Positions 63,948 through 64,000 of a stretch of DNA of 64,000 nucleotides are shown piece after piece. The stretch's first letter is position 1; each line of letters opens with the position of its first letter. The notes below the pieces were generated by a model. It was not told the origin of the DNA, ran no database searches, and worked only from the letters and a program-made list of their open reading frames with translations. This DNA comes from Oscillospiraceae bacterium (GTDB lineage Bacteria > Bacillota > Clostridia > Oscillospirales > Acutalibacteraceae). The stretch covers positions 519,750 through 583,749 of the forward strand of contig JAKVOA010000001.1 in the NCBI GenBank assembly GCA_022483045.1, written 5' to 3'. Made by a program: the position numbers and the translations under genes.

Positions 63948-64000
63948 AAAACAATACACCCTCCTTGTAAAAAGACAGAGACTTAAAACATTCAATTTTA

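Overview
This window looks like chromosomal DNA from a spore-forming, low-to-mid GC anaerobe of class Clostridia, most likely in the Oscillospirales (Ruminococcaceae/Acutalibacteraceae type). The signs are CotF-type spore coat genes, formate-tetrahydrofolate ligase, cobalamin-dependent MetH with a separate reactivation protein, FeoA/FeoB with a Cys-rich partner, an EFR1-type ferredoxin, T-box, TPP and fluoride leaders, and strong AGGAGG ribosome binding sites. The family placement is inference; no rRNA or other marker in the window fixes it.

Layout. 1-4600: a GH31 glycosidase (cut by the left edge) divergent from an AraC regulator, then an EFR1 ferredoxin-flavodoxin protein and a YtcJ-like amidohydrolase. 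4.7-6.7 kb: an autoregulated-looking GntR(YtrA)-ABC operon. 6.7-9.6 kb: clpB behind a perfect CIRCE element. 9.6-12 kb: a second ABC exporter and signal peptidase I. 12.1-15.3 kb: zinc-ribbon protein, metY, a membrane protein and two small spore coat genes. 15.3-16.4 kb (minus): a RodA/FtsW protein. 16.7-21.3 kb: fhs, tsaE, tsaB, a GrpB-family gene, rpiB, upp. 21.3-28.7 kb: the methionine-cycle locus, metH and an orphan PglX-like DNA methyltransferase on the minus strand, divergent from metF and a stand-alone MetH activation-domain gene. 28.7-33 kb: a COG2509 flavoprotein, then feoA-feoB-Cys-rich protein behind a consensus promoter and an iron-box-like dyad. 33-36.2 kb (minus): a repeat-rich zinc-ribbon membrane protein and prfC. 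36.4-39 kb: GNAT, a Fur-family regulator, tcdA, a HAD phosphatase. 39-45.4 kb: three riboswitch-type leaders in a row (valine T-box/valS-folC, fluoride/crcB, TPP/thiC).

45.4-47.2 kb: tRNA-Arg(CCG), the wreck of a tyrosine integrase, an AT-richer SIMPL-domain gene and tRNA-Leu(CAA); I read this as the scar of a tRNA-targeted integrative element. 47.2-49.1 kb: an HD-domain gene and two paralogous acetyltransferases with a palindrome inside their promoter. 49.4-54.9 kb (minus): ppx/gppA, ppk, pfkA and a small membrane protein in one run, joining polyphosphate metabolism to a phosphofructokinase with a hybrid phosphoryl-donor signature. 55-61.7 kb: a Nit2-like amidase, tRNA-Ser(GGA), asnS, an aminotransferase and secD-secF. 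61.7-64 kb (minus): galM, whose 3' end and terminator are tandemly duplicated, and a ROK glucokinase.

How the genes connect. One-carbon and methionine metabolism run through the left half: fhs charges formate, MetF makes methyl-THF, MetH and its activator make methionine, MetY handles sulfhydrylation, and folC supplies polyglutamylated folate. Most of the window is ordinary housekeeping. The entries most worth a second look are the orphan PglX inside the methionine locus, the ppx-ppk-pfkA run, the feo operator, the promoter-embedded palindrome at 49.16 kb, the integrase scar, and the hairpin that buries the ribosome binding site of the coat operon. I saw no complete undescribed defence or mobile system.
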